From Paraburkholderia aromaticivorans (GTDB taxonomy: Bacteria; Pseudomonadota; Gammaproteobacteria; Burkholderiales; Burkholderiaceae): a stretch of DNA of 64,000 nucleotides. The position numbers were made by a program, and so were the translations under genes. Within the stretch, counting starts at the first letter, position 1. Each line of letters opens with the position of its first letter. Below the pieces are notes generated by a model that saw only the letters and a program-made list of their open reading frames with translations, searched no databases and had not been told where the DNA came from. The stretch covers positions 496,001 to 560,000 of the forward strand of contig NZ_CP022990.1 of assembly GCF_002278075.1 (NCBI RefSeq). The letters are read 5' to 3'. Below are positions 1 through 8,540 of the stretch, in pieces.

Positions 1-347
1 AGCGAGTAAAGCGAGCCGATCTTTAGCCGGTCCGACGAATAGCCGGCGGCTTCACGCGTTGCGCGAATGCCATCGGACATCAGCGTGAGCACCTCTTGCG
101 CCACATCGGCGAGCATTTGCGCCGCCTCCGTCGACTTGAGATTGCGGCCTTCATGCCTGAACAGCGCGCATCGCACGCCCTGTTCGAGCGAATGCAGCGC
201 GCGGTGCACGCTGACCGTGCTCACGTTCAGCGCCTCCGCGGCCTTCGAGAGGTTTCCCGTCTCCATGAATGCGAGCAGGACTTCCAGCTTGCGAAAGGTG
301 ATCTCGTCGTCGATTCGGTCGCGCATGTCGATCCACGCAGTGGTCAT
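1..347 (-). CDS. LysR-family regulator, MdcR-like (partial, runs off left edge)
   Basis: The reading frame starts with ATG at 347 and stays open to the window edge, giving the first 115 residues. It carries an N-terminal winged helix-turn-helix, with a run of the form TFRKLEVLLAFMETGNLSKA followed by VSTVSVHRALHSLEQ. The wording (SVSVHRALHSLEQGV, then LFRHEGRNL) resembles the malonate-utilisation regulator MdcR more than a generic LysR protein, but that is memory-based likeness only. The effector domain lies outside the window, so the ligand cannot be judged. The 157 bp between this gene and the next stop codon show no clear operator. Confidence 0.8.
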   Translation of the reverse strand, partial: MTTAWIDMRDRIDDEITFRKLEVLLAFMETGNLSKAAEALNVSTVSVHRALHSLEQGVRCALFRHEGRNLKSTEAAQMLADVAQEVLTLMSDGIRATREAAGYSSDRLKIGSLYS

Positions 348-504
348 GATTGGCGATTATCGGCGTGGGAGACCGCTCGATAAATAGCGATAACCCCCCA
401 TCCGGGATGTCGCCGGCCCTCCCATGCGCTGCCGGCCGGTTGCCCGCATTCGCGCTCACGGAGCGGCGCGAGCGCGCTCCTCGGGCAGCTGGCCAGCCTG
501 GCGG

Positions 505-2106
505 CTAACCTGGCGCAACAATATCGTCAGCGCGGACCACGGCGTTCCTGCCACTTCTTTTGGCCGCGTACAGCGCCAGATCGGCGGAGTTCGTCAATTC
601 ATTCAGTGACGATGGATGCGAGCGTCGACCGGTCGCGCAACCGATGCTTACCGTGAAACGCGGAAGTGCGCCGTGGGGTGCGGTCGGCCGCCCACGCTCG
701 ACTTCGACACGTATGGCTTCAGCAATCCGAACCGCGCCATTTTCATCGGTGTCGGGCAACACGACGACGAATTCTTCCCCGCCGTAGCGCGCCGCGAGAT
801 CGCCGCGCCGGCGTGCGTGTCGAGTGATACATGCCGCAAGGTGCTTCAGCGCGATATCACCTTGAGCGTGACCGTGCCGGTCGTTGTATTGTTTGAAGTT
901 ATCCGCATCCACGAACAGCACCGACAGGCACCCGTCGTTGCGTTTGAGTCTTCCCCACTCGTTTTCGAGGAACTCGTCGAGCGCACGGCGGTTTTTGAGC
1001 CCCGTCAGCGAGTCAGTTTGGGTCAGGCCCGTAAGAAGCACCTGTGTCTTCGCATGATCCCGCAGTGCGAAAGCAAGAAGCCAGACCACCGTGCAGAACG
1101 CAAGGCTGACCGACGAGGCGGACACCCCGACTATCCACGACAGCCGCCTCCAGCCCGCGAGGACGTCGCCTTGCGCCGGCGCGACGACGGCGATGAGCGG
1201 CGTTCCGGGAACACGCTGGAATGTGTACAGGCGCAGGACCCCGTCCGCGATTGAAGGCGCGGCATAGAACCCGGAATCCTGGTTCACCATACGCGGAAAC
1301 GTCGGTGACCTACCGAGATTGCCCAGTTTCGCCTCGTCAAGCGGGGGATTTCTGGCCACCAGCGTGCCGTCCGTACGAACGATCGCGGTGATACCGTTTG
1401 GCCCCACGTCCAGTTTTGCAAGAAGTTGCCTAAAGTATTCGACGTCGACGGCAACAATCGCTACTCCGCCGAATGACCCGTCGGGCCGGTCGATCCTTCT
1501 CGTCATCGCAATCGACTGCGCGCCCGGCCGCGAGCGCGCCCGGTAGACTGACGACACATAGAGGCCGACATTCGCCGACTCACGATGCACGATGAAATAG
1601 TCCCGGTCGCCGAAGTCCCAGCGATGGGAACTCGAACAGCAGCCGTCGATTAGACGACCGCGGTCGTCCGTGACCCCCATGCCGGTGACGTACTCGGCAG
1701 CGGTCCGGTCAAACAGCAGATCGTGACGCAGGCCCGGATCGATGGTGTGGATAGCAGGCTTGTTGAGCACCGCAATCAGGGAGCGAAGGGAATTGTCCGA
1801 CGTTTCAATCGTCCGGGCGATGTTGCTGACCAGAACGGCGGTGACGTTTCTGGACGTTTCATGGGCATGCTCGACAGCGGCGTCACGCGAGGCGAGAAGT
1901 GTGATCAGGCTGATGCCCATTACGACTAATGCCATCAGGCTGCCTAGCGCACCGACGATCAAAGGGTGTCGGCCTGCAAGAACAGCCAGTCTTCCGGTGG
2001 TAATAGAAACAGACACGGTTACGTTCTGGTGGGCGCACTCGGTCTGAAGGTCGTCCTGCCGCGGTGGCGGCGAGTTTGTCGACTCCCTGAATGGGTCCTG
2101 CGGCAA
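505..2106 (-). CDS. Membrane-anchored diguanylate cyclase (sensor + GGDEF)
   Basis: This enzyme should make cyclic di-GMP at the inner membrane. An N-terminal membrane segment (around residues 45-70) is followed by a periplasmic sensor region of about 230 residues resembling a Cache/CHASE-type domain, a second membrane segment, and a C-terminal GGDEF domain. The active-site motif GGEEF is intact at residues 442-446. The inhibitory I-site RxxD is present as RRGD, five residues before the GG. No EAL domain is present. The start is uncertain: the longest frame begins with TTG at 2106 without a good ribosome-binding site, and in-frame GTG codons lie downstream. A strong hairpin (2114-2143) sits just upstream. 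It is monocistronic. Confidence 0.9.
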   Translation of the reverse strand: MPQDPFRESTNSPPPRQDDLQTECAHQNVTVSVSITTGRLAVLAGRHPLIVGALGSLMALVVMGISLITLLASRDAAVEHAHETSRNVTAVLVSNIARTIETSDNSLRSLIAVLNKPAIHTIDPGLRHDLLFDRTAAEYVTGMGVTDDRGRLIDGCCSSSHRWDFGDRDYFIVHRESANVGLYVSSVYRARSRPGAQSIAMTRRIDRPDGSFGGVAIVAVDVEYFRQLLAKLDVGPNGITAIVRTDGTLVARNPPLDEAKLGNLGRSPTFPRMVNQDSGFYAAPSIADGVLRLYTFQRVPGTPLIAVVAPAQGDVLAGWRRLSWIVGVSASSVSLAFCTVVWLLAFALRDHAKTQVLLTGLTQTDSLTGLKNRRALDEFLENEWGRLKRNDGCLSVLFVDADNFKQYNDRHGHAQGDIALKHLAACITRHARRRGDLAARYGGEEFVVVLPDTDENGAVRIAEAIRVEVERGRPTAPHGALPRFTVSIGCATGRRSHPSSLNELTNSADLALYAAKRSGRNAVVRADDIVAPG

Positions 2107-2113
2107 AGGATTG

Positions 2114-2143
2114 CCCGAGCGTCGCGCATAGCCGACGCTCGGG
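2114..2143. other. Perfect 11-bp stem hairpin upstream of the diguanylate cyclase
   Basis: CCCGAGCGTCG at 2114-2124 is complementary to CGACGCTCGGG at 2133-2143 with an 8-nt loop. It lies immediately 5' of the first possible start codon (2106) of the minus-strand cyclase gene, where a leader or ribosome-binding region would be. No U-tract follows on the minus strand, so it is not a typical terminator. It could be a protein-binding dyad or an mRNA element. Confidence 0.5.
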
Positions 2144-2331
2144 TTTACGGCAAGGGCAGCAAAAAATGGAGGTCTCGGCTCATGGATTCAGTGACACGCA
2201 ATCAGAATGGGATCGGCGTCGCCGAAGCCTGGCGCGGCTCTCGAACGCGGGACCGTCTCCGAGAAAAAGCTATCAAAAAGTCACATCCAATTGATTTTTT
2301 AAGCTGGCGCTGAGTTTATTGGCTTTGTTAG

Positions 2332-3285
2332 ATGCGTGTCACGGATCGAATAGATGACAGACAATTAACCAAATTCACGCGCGCCGACATGCCGACCGCT
2401 TTCGCACATACCGTCGAAGCCCGTTTCGCCGAGCTCACTCCCACGGCCAAGCGCATTGCCAGTTACATGCTGGCGAACCTCGAACGACTCGGACTCGAAA
2501 CCGCGGATCAGATTGCGCAGCAAACAGCCACGAGCGGAATTTCCGTGGGACGTTTTCTGCGCAGCGTCGGCTATCGCAACCTCGACGACCTCAAGCGCGA
2601 GCTGCGCGGCGCACAGGAGCGCCCATGGATGATTACCGACCGGCTCGACGAATACCGGCGCGTGGCCGGACAGTTCGGCAGCACCGCGCACCAGGGCGAA
2701 CACAGCGGGAACAGCGGGAGCGGCGCCCTGACCCGCTCGCTGCAACTCGAAATCGACGCGATCCAGCATGTGTACCAGTTGGCGCAAGCGCCCATGTTCG
2801 CCCACATCGCGCAGCGCATTTCCCATGCAGACGCCGTGTATATTCTCGGCATCCAGTCGACGCGCGGCATCAGCAACGCGTTCTACAGTTACCTCGAATA
2901 TATCCGCCCGCGTGTGTTCTACTCTGACGGGATGTCCGGCTCATACGTCGATTCGCTGAACTCGGAGTTCGCCGCACCGTATCTCGTCATTACCGATACG
3001 CGCGCCTATTCGATGATCGCGCGCCGCTACTGTGAAGCCGCGACACGTCGTGACGTGCCGTTCGCGCTGGTTACCGACATCTATTGCCCGTGGGCTCGCG
3101 AATTCGCCTGCGACCTGTTGCAGGTCAAGACCGACGTCGGCCAGTTCTGGGACTCACTGGCGCCGCTCACCTGCCTGTTCAACCTGTTGATTACCGCGAT
3201 CGTCGCGCAACTGGGGTCCGCCATCGACGAACGCGTCGCGCGCAATCGCGAGTTGCAAGGCGAGTTCAACCAGTTCGATCTCTGA
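2332..3285 (+). CDS. MurR/RpiR-family transcriptional regulator
   Basis: This is an RpiR-type regulator of 317 residues. An N-terminal HTH_6 domain (about residues 25-100, with FAELTPTAKRIASYML and SGISVGRFLRSVGY) is followed by a C-terminal SIS phosphosugar-isomerase fold (about 150-290, with VYILGIQSTRGISNAF). The SIS domain of the family usually binds phosphosugars; MurR, for example, binds MurNAc-6-phosphate. It lies 34 bp upstream of ddpX on the same strand and is the likely regulator of the D-Ala-D-Ala operon. Start choice is weak: ATG 2332 and ATG 2389 both lack a clear ribosome-binding site. The AT-rich stretch at 2290-2325 is the only promoter-like region. Confidence 0.88.
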   Translation: MRVTDRIDDRQLTKFTRADMPTAFAHTVEARFAELTPTAKRIASYMLANLERLGLETADQIAQQTATSGISVGRFLRSVGYRNLDDLKRELRGAQERPWMITDRLDEYRRVAGQFGSTAHQGEHSGNSGSGALTRSLQLEIDAIQHVYQLAQAPMFAHIAQRISHADAVYILGIQSTRGISNAFYSYLEYIRPRVFYSDGMSGSYVDSLNSEFAAPYLVITDTRAYSMIARRYCEAATRRDVPFALVTDIYCPWAREFACDLLQVKTDVGQFWDSLAPLTCLFNLLITAIVAQLGSAIDERVARNRELQGEFNQFDL

Positions 3286-3319
3286 ACCTTCTCACATTCG
3301 GAATCCCACCGCGCCCTCC

Positions 3320-3883
3320 ATGACCAAACCGCGACTCATCGAAATCACTCCCGCCACGCATGGCGTGGATATCGACCTCGTCTATGCCACCGAGCGCAAC
3401 CTGACCGGCAAGCCCATCTACAAGGAGGCCCACTGCCTGCTGCTCGAACCCGCCGAAGCCGGTTTGCGCAAGGCCGTCGAGATTGCCCGTGACGCCGGCC
3501 TGACCGTGCGGATCTTCGACGCCTATCGCCCGCCGCAGGCACAGCAGGTGCTGTGGGATTTCCTGCCCGATCCCACCTACATCGCTGAGCTTGGCCGCGG
3601 TTCGAACCACAGCCGCGGCACGGCGATCGACCTGACGCTGCTCGAAGCCGGCGGCAACGAACTCGACATGGGCACGGACTTCGACGCCATGACGGTCGAG
3701 TCCGAACATTTCCATACGGGTCTGCCCGCGCACGTGCAGCGCAACCGCCTGTTGCTGCTCGGCATCATGCACGCCGCCGGCTTCGCGCACATCAAGAGCG
3801 AATGGTGGCATTACGAGCTGCCAGGCTCCCGCGTGCTGCCGGTGATCGACAACAGCGAAAGCGGCCCATTGCGTCTCATGTAG
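3320..3883 (+). CDS. ddpX: D-alanyl-D-alanine dipeptidase (VanX/DdpX)
   Basis: This zinc peptidase of 187 residues hydrolyses D-Ala-D-Ala. The VanX catalytic set is visible: zinc ligands His97 and Asp104 in SNHSRGTAID, base Glu161 and zinc ligand His164 in EWWHYE, and the conserved Arg70 in DAYRPP. No signal peptide is present, so it acts in the cytoplasm after dipeptide uptake. The order ddpX-A-B-C-D-F is the one known from E. coli. Because the neighbours are a transporter and not VanH/VanA homologues, a nutritional or wall-recycling role is more likely than glycopeptide resistance. Confidence 0.93.
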   Translation: MTKPRLIEITPATHGVDIDLVYATERNLTGKPIYKEAHCLLLEPAEAGLRKAVEIARDAGLTVRIFDAYRPPQAQQVLWDFLPDPTYIAELGRGSNHSRGTAIDLTLLEAGGNELDMGTDFDAMTVESEHFHTGLPAHVQRNRLLLLGIMHAAGFAHIKSEWWHYELPGSRVLPVIDNSESGPLRLM

Positions 3884-3947
3884 TGGCGTTTGATTTCTCC
3901 ATCCGTTGTTCCCTGACAGGCTCTCCCCCATTCCTTCTGGAGCGGCA

Positions 3948-5555
3948 ATGAAACTGGTATTGCGCAATGCACTCGCGGCGGCGGCGATCGCCTCCGCCTT
4001 GACCCTGTCGTTCACGGCGGCCAGCCCCGCGGCGGCGGCGACGCCGAAAGACATGTTCGTGATGGCGACCTTCCTCGACGAATTCACCACGCTCGATCCA
4101 GGCGAAGTCTACGAGCTGGTGCCGGAAGAATATGTGGCGAACACGTATGACCGGCTGGTGCGGGTCGATCTGAAAGACCCGTCGAAGTTCAACGGCGATG
4201 TCGCGCAATCATGGACCGTGAGCCCCGACGGCCTGACCTTCACGTTCAAGATCCGTCCGGGTCTCAAGTTCCACTCGGGCAATCCGTTGAGCGCCGACGA
4301 CGTCGCGTGGTCGATCCAGCGCACCGTCCTGCTCGACAAAGGCGCGGCTGCCGTGCTGCAAGGCATCGGCCTGACCAGGGACAACGTGCTCAACAACGTG
4401 AAGAAGGTTGACGATACAACCGTCAGTGTGACGACCGACCAGAGGTACGCGCCGACGTTCGTCCTGAACGTACTCGGCGCGTGGCCCGCATCGGTGGTGG
4501 ACAAGCAGTTGCTGCTCTCGCACCAGAAAGGCAATGACTTCGGCAACGACTGGCTGCGCACGAACGAGGCCGGCTCCGGCGCCTACAAGCTCGTCAAATG
4601 GACCGCCAACGACAGCATCGTGCTGCAGCGCTTCGACGGTTATCGTGTTCCGCTCGCGATGAAGCGGATCGTGTTGCGTCACGTGCCGGAAGCATCGAGC
4701 CAGCGCCTCCTGATCGAAAACGGCGACGTCGACGTGGCGCGCAACCTGAGTCCGGACGATCTCGTCGCGCTGACGAAATCGGGCAAGGCGCATGCGAGCG
4801 CGGTGCCGCAGGCGACGCTTCTGTACCTCGGCCTGAACGTCAAGAACCCGAACCTGGCAAAGCCGGAAGTCCAGGAAGCGATGAAATGGCTGATCGACTA
4901 TAACGGCATCCAGAGCAATGTTGCGAAAACCACCTACAAGGTGCACGAAACGTTCCTCCCGGAAGGCTTCCTCGGCGCGCTGAACACGAACCCTTACCAG
5001 CAGAACGTCGCGAAGGCCAAGGCGCTCCTGGCAAAAGCCGGGCTTGCGAATGGCTTTTCCGTGACGATGGACGTGCGTAACGGCTACCCGTACAGCGAAA
5101 TCGCCGAAGCCGTGCAGGCCAATCTCGCGCAGGGCGGCATCAAGGTTCAGATCATCCCCGGCGACAACAAGCAGACGCTGGCCAAGTACCGCTCGCGCTC
5201 GCACGACATCTATATCGGCGAATGGTCGGCGGACTACATCGACCCGCACAGCAATGCGCAGGGCTTCACGTGGAATCCGGACAATTCCGACAAGTCGGCC
5301 TACAAGATGCTCGCGTGGCGCAATTCGTGGGACATTCCCGGCCTGACGAAGGAAACCAACGCGGCGCTCGCCGAATCGTCGACGGCGAAGCGCGCCGAGC
5401 TGTATCAGACCATGCAGAAGCAGGTGCTTGCGAACTCCCCCTTCGTGATCATGTTCCAGCAGGTCTCGCAAGTGGCGGCGCGACCGGGCGTGACGGGGCT
5501 CGAGGTGGGTCCGATCAACGACCTCGTGTCGTATCGTGATCTGAAGAAGCAGTAA
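3948..5555 (+). CDS. ddpA: Dipeptide ABC transporter, periplasmic substrate-binding protein
   Basis: This is a family-5 extracellular solute-binding protein of 535 residues with an N-terminal Sec signal peptide (MKLVLRNALAAAAIASALTL, then an Ala-rich stretch). The start at 3948 is chosen because a GGAG-type ribosome-binding site lies just upstream; a longer frame from 3906 would add 14 residues in front of the signal. The mature protein has the usual oligopeptide-binding layout (LDPGEVYELVPEEYVANTYD; FKIRPGLKFHSG near residue 90). By position it delivers D-Ala-D-Ala or related dipeptides to the DdpBC channel. Confidence 0.92.
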   Translation: MKLVLRNALAAAAIASALTLSFTAASPAAAATPKDMFVMATFLDEFTTLDPGEVYELVPEEYVANTYDRLVRVDLKDPSKFNGDVAQSWTVSPDGLTFTFKIRPGLKFHSGNPLSADDVAWSIQRTVLLDKGAAAVLQGIGLTRDNVLNNVKKVDDTTVSVTTDQRYAPTFVLNVLGAWPASVVDKQLLLSHQKGNDFGNDWLRTNEAGSGAYKLVKWTANDSIVLQRFDGYRVPLAMKRIVLRHVPEASSQRLLIENGDVDVARNLSPDDLVALTKSGKAHASAVPQATLLYLGLNVKNPNLAKPEVQEAMKWLIDYNGIQSNVAKTTYKVHETFLPEGFLGALNTNPYQQNVAKAKALLAKAGLANGFSVTMDVRNGYPYSEIAEAVQANLAQGGIKVQIIPGDNKQTLAKYRSRSHDIYIGEWSADYIDPHSNAQGFTWNPDNSDKSAYKMLAWRNSWDIPGLTKETNAALAESSTAKRAELYQTMQKQVLANSPFVIMFQQVSQVAARPGVTGLEVGPINDLVSYRDLKKQ

Positions 5556-5610
5556 CGTTGGCGCAGAAGGCGATACTGTAGAGGCGTCGCCTTCGCCCAA
5601 GGAACTCGAC

Positions 5611-6681
5611 ATGTCGACTCCCCTCACGACTTTCGAGCGCATGCGCGCGCTTTCAGCTGAAAGCGCCGGCGTGCGCTGGAGCTTGCGCCTCGTGCGCTGG
5701 ATCATCACGCTCGTGATCACCTTCACCGGGTTGCTGGCGGTGACGTTCGTGATCGGCCGCAAAATACCGATCGATCCGGTGCTGGCGATTCTCGGCGATC
5801 GCGCCTCGGCGGCGGCTTACGCGGCGGCGCGTCTGCAACTCGGGCTCGACAAGCCGCTCGCCGTGCAGTTCCTGATCTATGTGCGCGATGTGCTGCATGG
5901 CAACTTCGGCATGTCGCTGCTGACCGCGCATCCCGTTATCGAAGACATCCAGCGGGTGTTTCCCGCGACGCTCGAACTCGCGACCCTGTCCACCATCGTC
6001 GGGGTGCTGATCGGCGTGCCGCTGGGCGTGATCGCCGCCGTGCGTCACAACCGCTGGATCGATCACGTCGCGCGCTTTGTCGGCCTGGTGGGCAGTTCGG
6101 TGCCGGTGTTCTGGCTGGGGCTGATGGGCCTGCTGCTGTTCTACGCGAAGCTGCATTGGGTAGCGGGTCCGGGGCGCGTCGATCCGGTATTCGACGGCAT
6201 GGTCGATACGCACACGGGCAGCCTGCTGATCGATTCGCTCATGGCGGGCGAATGGGACGTGTTCTTCAATGCGTTCTCGCATATCGCGCTGCCTGCGGCC
6301 ATTCTCGGCTATTACTCGGTTGCCTATCTGAGCCGCATGACGCGTTCGTTCATGCTGGAGCAACTGAGTCAGGAGTACATCACCACGGCACGCGCGAAAG
6401 GCTTGCCTGAGCGCCGCGTGATCTGGCGTCACGCGTTCGGCAATATCGCCGTGCCGCTGCTGACCGTGATCGCGCTCACGTACAGCTATCTGCTCGAAGG
6501 CTCGGTGCTGACCGAAATCGTCTTCGCCTGGCCCGGTATCGGTTCGTATCTGACGGGCGCCCTGCTGAACGCCGATATGAACGCCGTGCTCGGCAGCACG
6601 CTCGTGATCGGCGTCACGTTCATCGCGCTCAATCTGCTGACCGACGCGCTCTATCGCGTGTTCGATCCGCGTGCCCGCTGA
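5611..6681 (+). CDS. ddpB: Dipeptide ABC transporter permease, DppB/DdpB type
   Basis: This inner-membrane permease has 356 residues and about six membrane segments. It carries the DppB-type N-terminal region (FVIGRKIPIDPVLAILGDRA) and the permease EAA loop near residue 250-280 (YITTARAKGLPERRVIWRHA), which docks the ATPases. It follows ddpA by 55 bp; its 3' end is upstream of the best-supported ddpC start, but overlaps the longest possible ddpC frame. The N-terminus is longer than in E. coli DdpB, with an extra hydrophilic stretch of about 30 residues before the first membrane helix. Confidence 0.92.
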   Translation: MSTPLTTFERMRALSAESAGVRWSLRLVRWIITLVITFTGLLAVTFVIGRKIPIDPVLAILGDRASAAAYAAARLQLGLDKPLAVQFLIYVRDVLHGNFGMSLLTAHPVIEDIQRVFPATLELATLSTIVGVLIGVPLGVIAAVRHNRWIDHVARFVGLVGSSVPVFWLGLMGLLLFYAKLHWVAGPGRVDPVFDGMVDTHTGSLLIDSLMAGEWDVFFNAFSHIALPAAILGYYSVAYLSRMTRSFMLEQLSQEYITTARAKGLPERRVIWRHAFGNIAVPLLTVIALTYSYLLEGSVLTEIVFAWPGIGSYLTGALLNADMNAVLGSTLVIGVTFIALNLLTDALYRVFDPRAR

Positions 6682-6700
6682 TGTTCCGGAGGTTTCCCCC

Positions 6701-7660
6701 TTGCTTCCCCCAACCGAACAATCTATGCAAACGCAGGACTGGCCGATGAACGCCGTGCCCCGACGATGGAAAGACTGGCTGCTGAGCGACACGCCCGCGT
6801 CACGCAAGCAGGCCGCGCTCGGCCTCGCTTACCGGCGCTGGCGACGCTTCGCGGGCAATCCGCTGTCGGTCTTCGGCCTGGTGATTCTGGCCTTGCTGAT
6901 CATCATCGCGGCAGTCGGGCCGCTGATCGCACCGCACGATCCGTTGCGGCAAGTCCTCTCCGACCGCCTGCTGCCGCCGGGTTCGCCATCGCACTGGTTC
7001 GGCACCGATCAGCTTGGCCGCGACATCCTCTCGCGTCTGGTCTACGGCTCACGGCTCACGCTTTCGATTGCGATTCTCGTCGTGGTGATCGTGGTTCCGG
7101 TGGGCCTCTTGATCGGCACCACGGCGGGCTTCTTTGGCGGCTGGGTGGACAACGTGCTGATGCGGATCACCGACGTGGCGCTCGCGTTTCCGAAGATCGT
7201 GCTCGCGCTCGCCTTCGCGGCCGCGCTAGGGCCCGGCGTCATCAACGCGGTGATCGCCATTTCGATCACGGCCTGGCCGGCCTATGCCCGCCTCGCGCGG
7301 GCGGAGACGTTGCGGCTCGTGCAAGCCGATTTCATTCACGTCGCGCGCCTGCAGGGCGCGTCGCGCATGCGCATCCTTCTGCGCTATATCATGCCGCTCT
7401 GCTCGTCGTCGGTGATCGTGCGTGCGACGCTCGATATGGCCGGCATCATTCTCACTGTCGCGGGTCTGGGGTTCCTCGGCCTCGGCGCGCAACCGCCGAG
7501 CCCCGAGTGGGGTTTCATGGTCGCGTCGGGCCGCAACGTGCTGCTCGATTCGTGGTGGGTGGCCACCATTCCGGGCTTTGCCATTCTGCTGGTGAGCCTC
7601 GCGTTCAACCTGCTCGGCGACGGTCTGCGAGACGTCTTCGATCCGCGCCATGGAGGCTGA
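6701..7660 (+). CDS. ddpC: Dipeptide ABC transporter permease, DppC/DdpC type
   Basis: This second channel subunit has about 320 residues, with an OppC-type N-terminal segment, the phrase HWFGTDQLGRDILSRLVYGS typical of DppC/OppC, and an EAA loop (FIHVARLQGASRMRILLRYI). Start choice: GGAGG at 6688-6692 is well spaced for TTG at 6701. ATG at 6725 and GTG at 6671 are alternatives in the same frame, so the first 20-30 residues are uncertain. The GTG 6671 option would overlap the end of ddpB. The gene ends one base before ddpD begins. Confidence 0.9.
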   Translation: MLPPTEQSMQTQDWPMNAVPRRWKDWLLSDTPASRKQAALGLAYRRWRRFAGNPLSVFGLVILALLIIIAAVGPLIAPHDPLRQVLSDRLLPPGSPSHWFGTDQLGRDILSRLVYGSRLTLSIAILVVVIVVPVGLLIGTTAGFFGGWVDNVLMRITDVALAFPKIVLALAFAAALGPGVINAVIAISITAWPAYARLARAETLRLVQADFIHVARLQGASRMRILLRYIMPLCSSSVIVRATLDMAGIILTVAGLGFLGLGAQPPSPEWGFMVASGRNVLLDSWWVATIPGFAILLVSLAFNLLGDGLRDVFDPRHGG

Positions 7661-7661
7661 C

Positions 7662-8540
7662 ATGCCCGCTGATGCGACCCAACCTTTGTGTGAAATCGAC
7701 GACCTGCGAATCGGCTTTCGCGGTCATGGCGGCGAATTGACCGAAGCCGTGCGCGGCCTTTCACTGACGCTGCAGCGCGGCGAGCGGCTCGGCATTGTCG
7801 GCGAATCCGGTTCTGGCAAATCACTGACCGGGCGCGCGCTGCTCGGCCTGCTTCCGCCCGCGGCGCTCTCTGAAGCGAAGGCGATGAAGTTCGACGGTCA
7901 GGATCTGCTGGCGATGTCGGTGCGCAAGCGCCGGCAACTGTGCGGCCGGCAGATGGGCATGATCCTGCAGGATCCGAAATACTCGCTCAACCCGGTGATG
8001 ACCGTCGCGCATCAGATGCGCGAAGCGTTCGAGCTGCACGGCCCGAAGTTCGGCCGTCGCGAGATGCGCGAGAAAATCATCGAGGCGCTCGCCGCGGTGC
8101 ATATCCGTCATCCGGAGCGGGTCGCCGATGCCTACCCGCACGAGTTGTCGGGGGGCATGGGGCAGCGCGTGATGATCGCCATGATGGTGTCGACCGGACC
8201 GCGCCTGCTTATCGCCGATGAGCCGACCAGCGCGCTCGACGTGCTGGTCTCGATGCAGGTGCTCGGGATTCTCGACGAGATGATCGACAAGCACGACACG
8301 GGCCTCATTTTTATCAGCCACGACCTGCCCCTCGTGATGTCGTTTTGCGACCGCGTCGTCGTGATGTTTGCGGGGCGCGTGGTGGAAACCTGCGCGGCGC
8401 GCGATCTCGTCCGCGCCCAGCATCCTTATACGCGCGCCCTGCTCGCGGCCAATCCGCCGCTCATCGATCCGCCCGATGAACTGCCCGTGCTGAAGCGGGA
8501 TGCGGCATGGCTCACGCAAGCGGCAGGAGGGACAGCATGA
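7662..8540 (+). CDS. ddpD: Dipeptide ABC transporter ATPase, DppD/DdpD type
   Basis: This ABC ATPase has 292 residues. Walker A (GESGSGKS), signature LSGGMGQRVMIAMM and Walker B with LLIADEPTSALDV are all intact. The start at 7662 is preferred over 7650 because GGAGG lies five bases upstream. An oligopeptide-type C-terminal extension is present (HPYTRALLAANP). It pairs with DdpF to power dipeptide uptake. Its stop overlaps the DdpF start in an ATGA arrangement, which suggests translational coupling. Confidence 0.93.
   Translation: MPADATQPLCEIDDLRIGFRGHGGELTEAVRGLSLTLQRGERLGIVGESGSGKSLTGRALLGLLPPAALSEAKAMKFDGQDLLAMSVRKRRQLCGRQMGMILQDPKYSLNPVMTVAHQMREAFELHGPKFGRREMREKIIEALAAVHIRHPERVADAYPHELSGGMGQRVMIAMMVSTGPRLLIADEPTSALDVLVSMQVLGILDEMIDKHDTGLIFISHDLPLVMSFCDRVVVMFAGRVVETCAARDLVRAQHPYTRALLAANPPLIDPPDELPVLKRDAAWLTQAAGGTA

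Noticed and set aside
2262..2331. Sigma54 promoter before the rpiR-ddp operon, as in E. coli ddp
   Set aside because: TGGCGC is present near 2304 but no TTGC follows at the required distance, so the -24/-12 pattern is not met.
3320..3883. Vancomycin-type resistance gene vanX
   Set aside because: No vanH, vanA/B, vanR or vanS neighbours. The gene lies in a dipeptide uptake operon of the ddp type.
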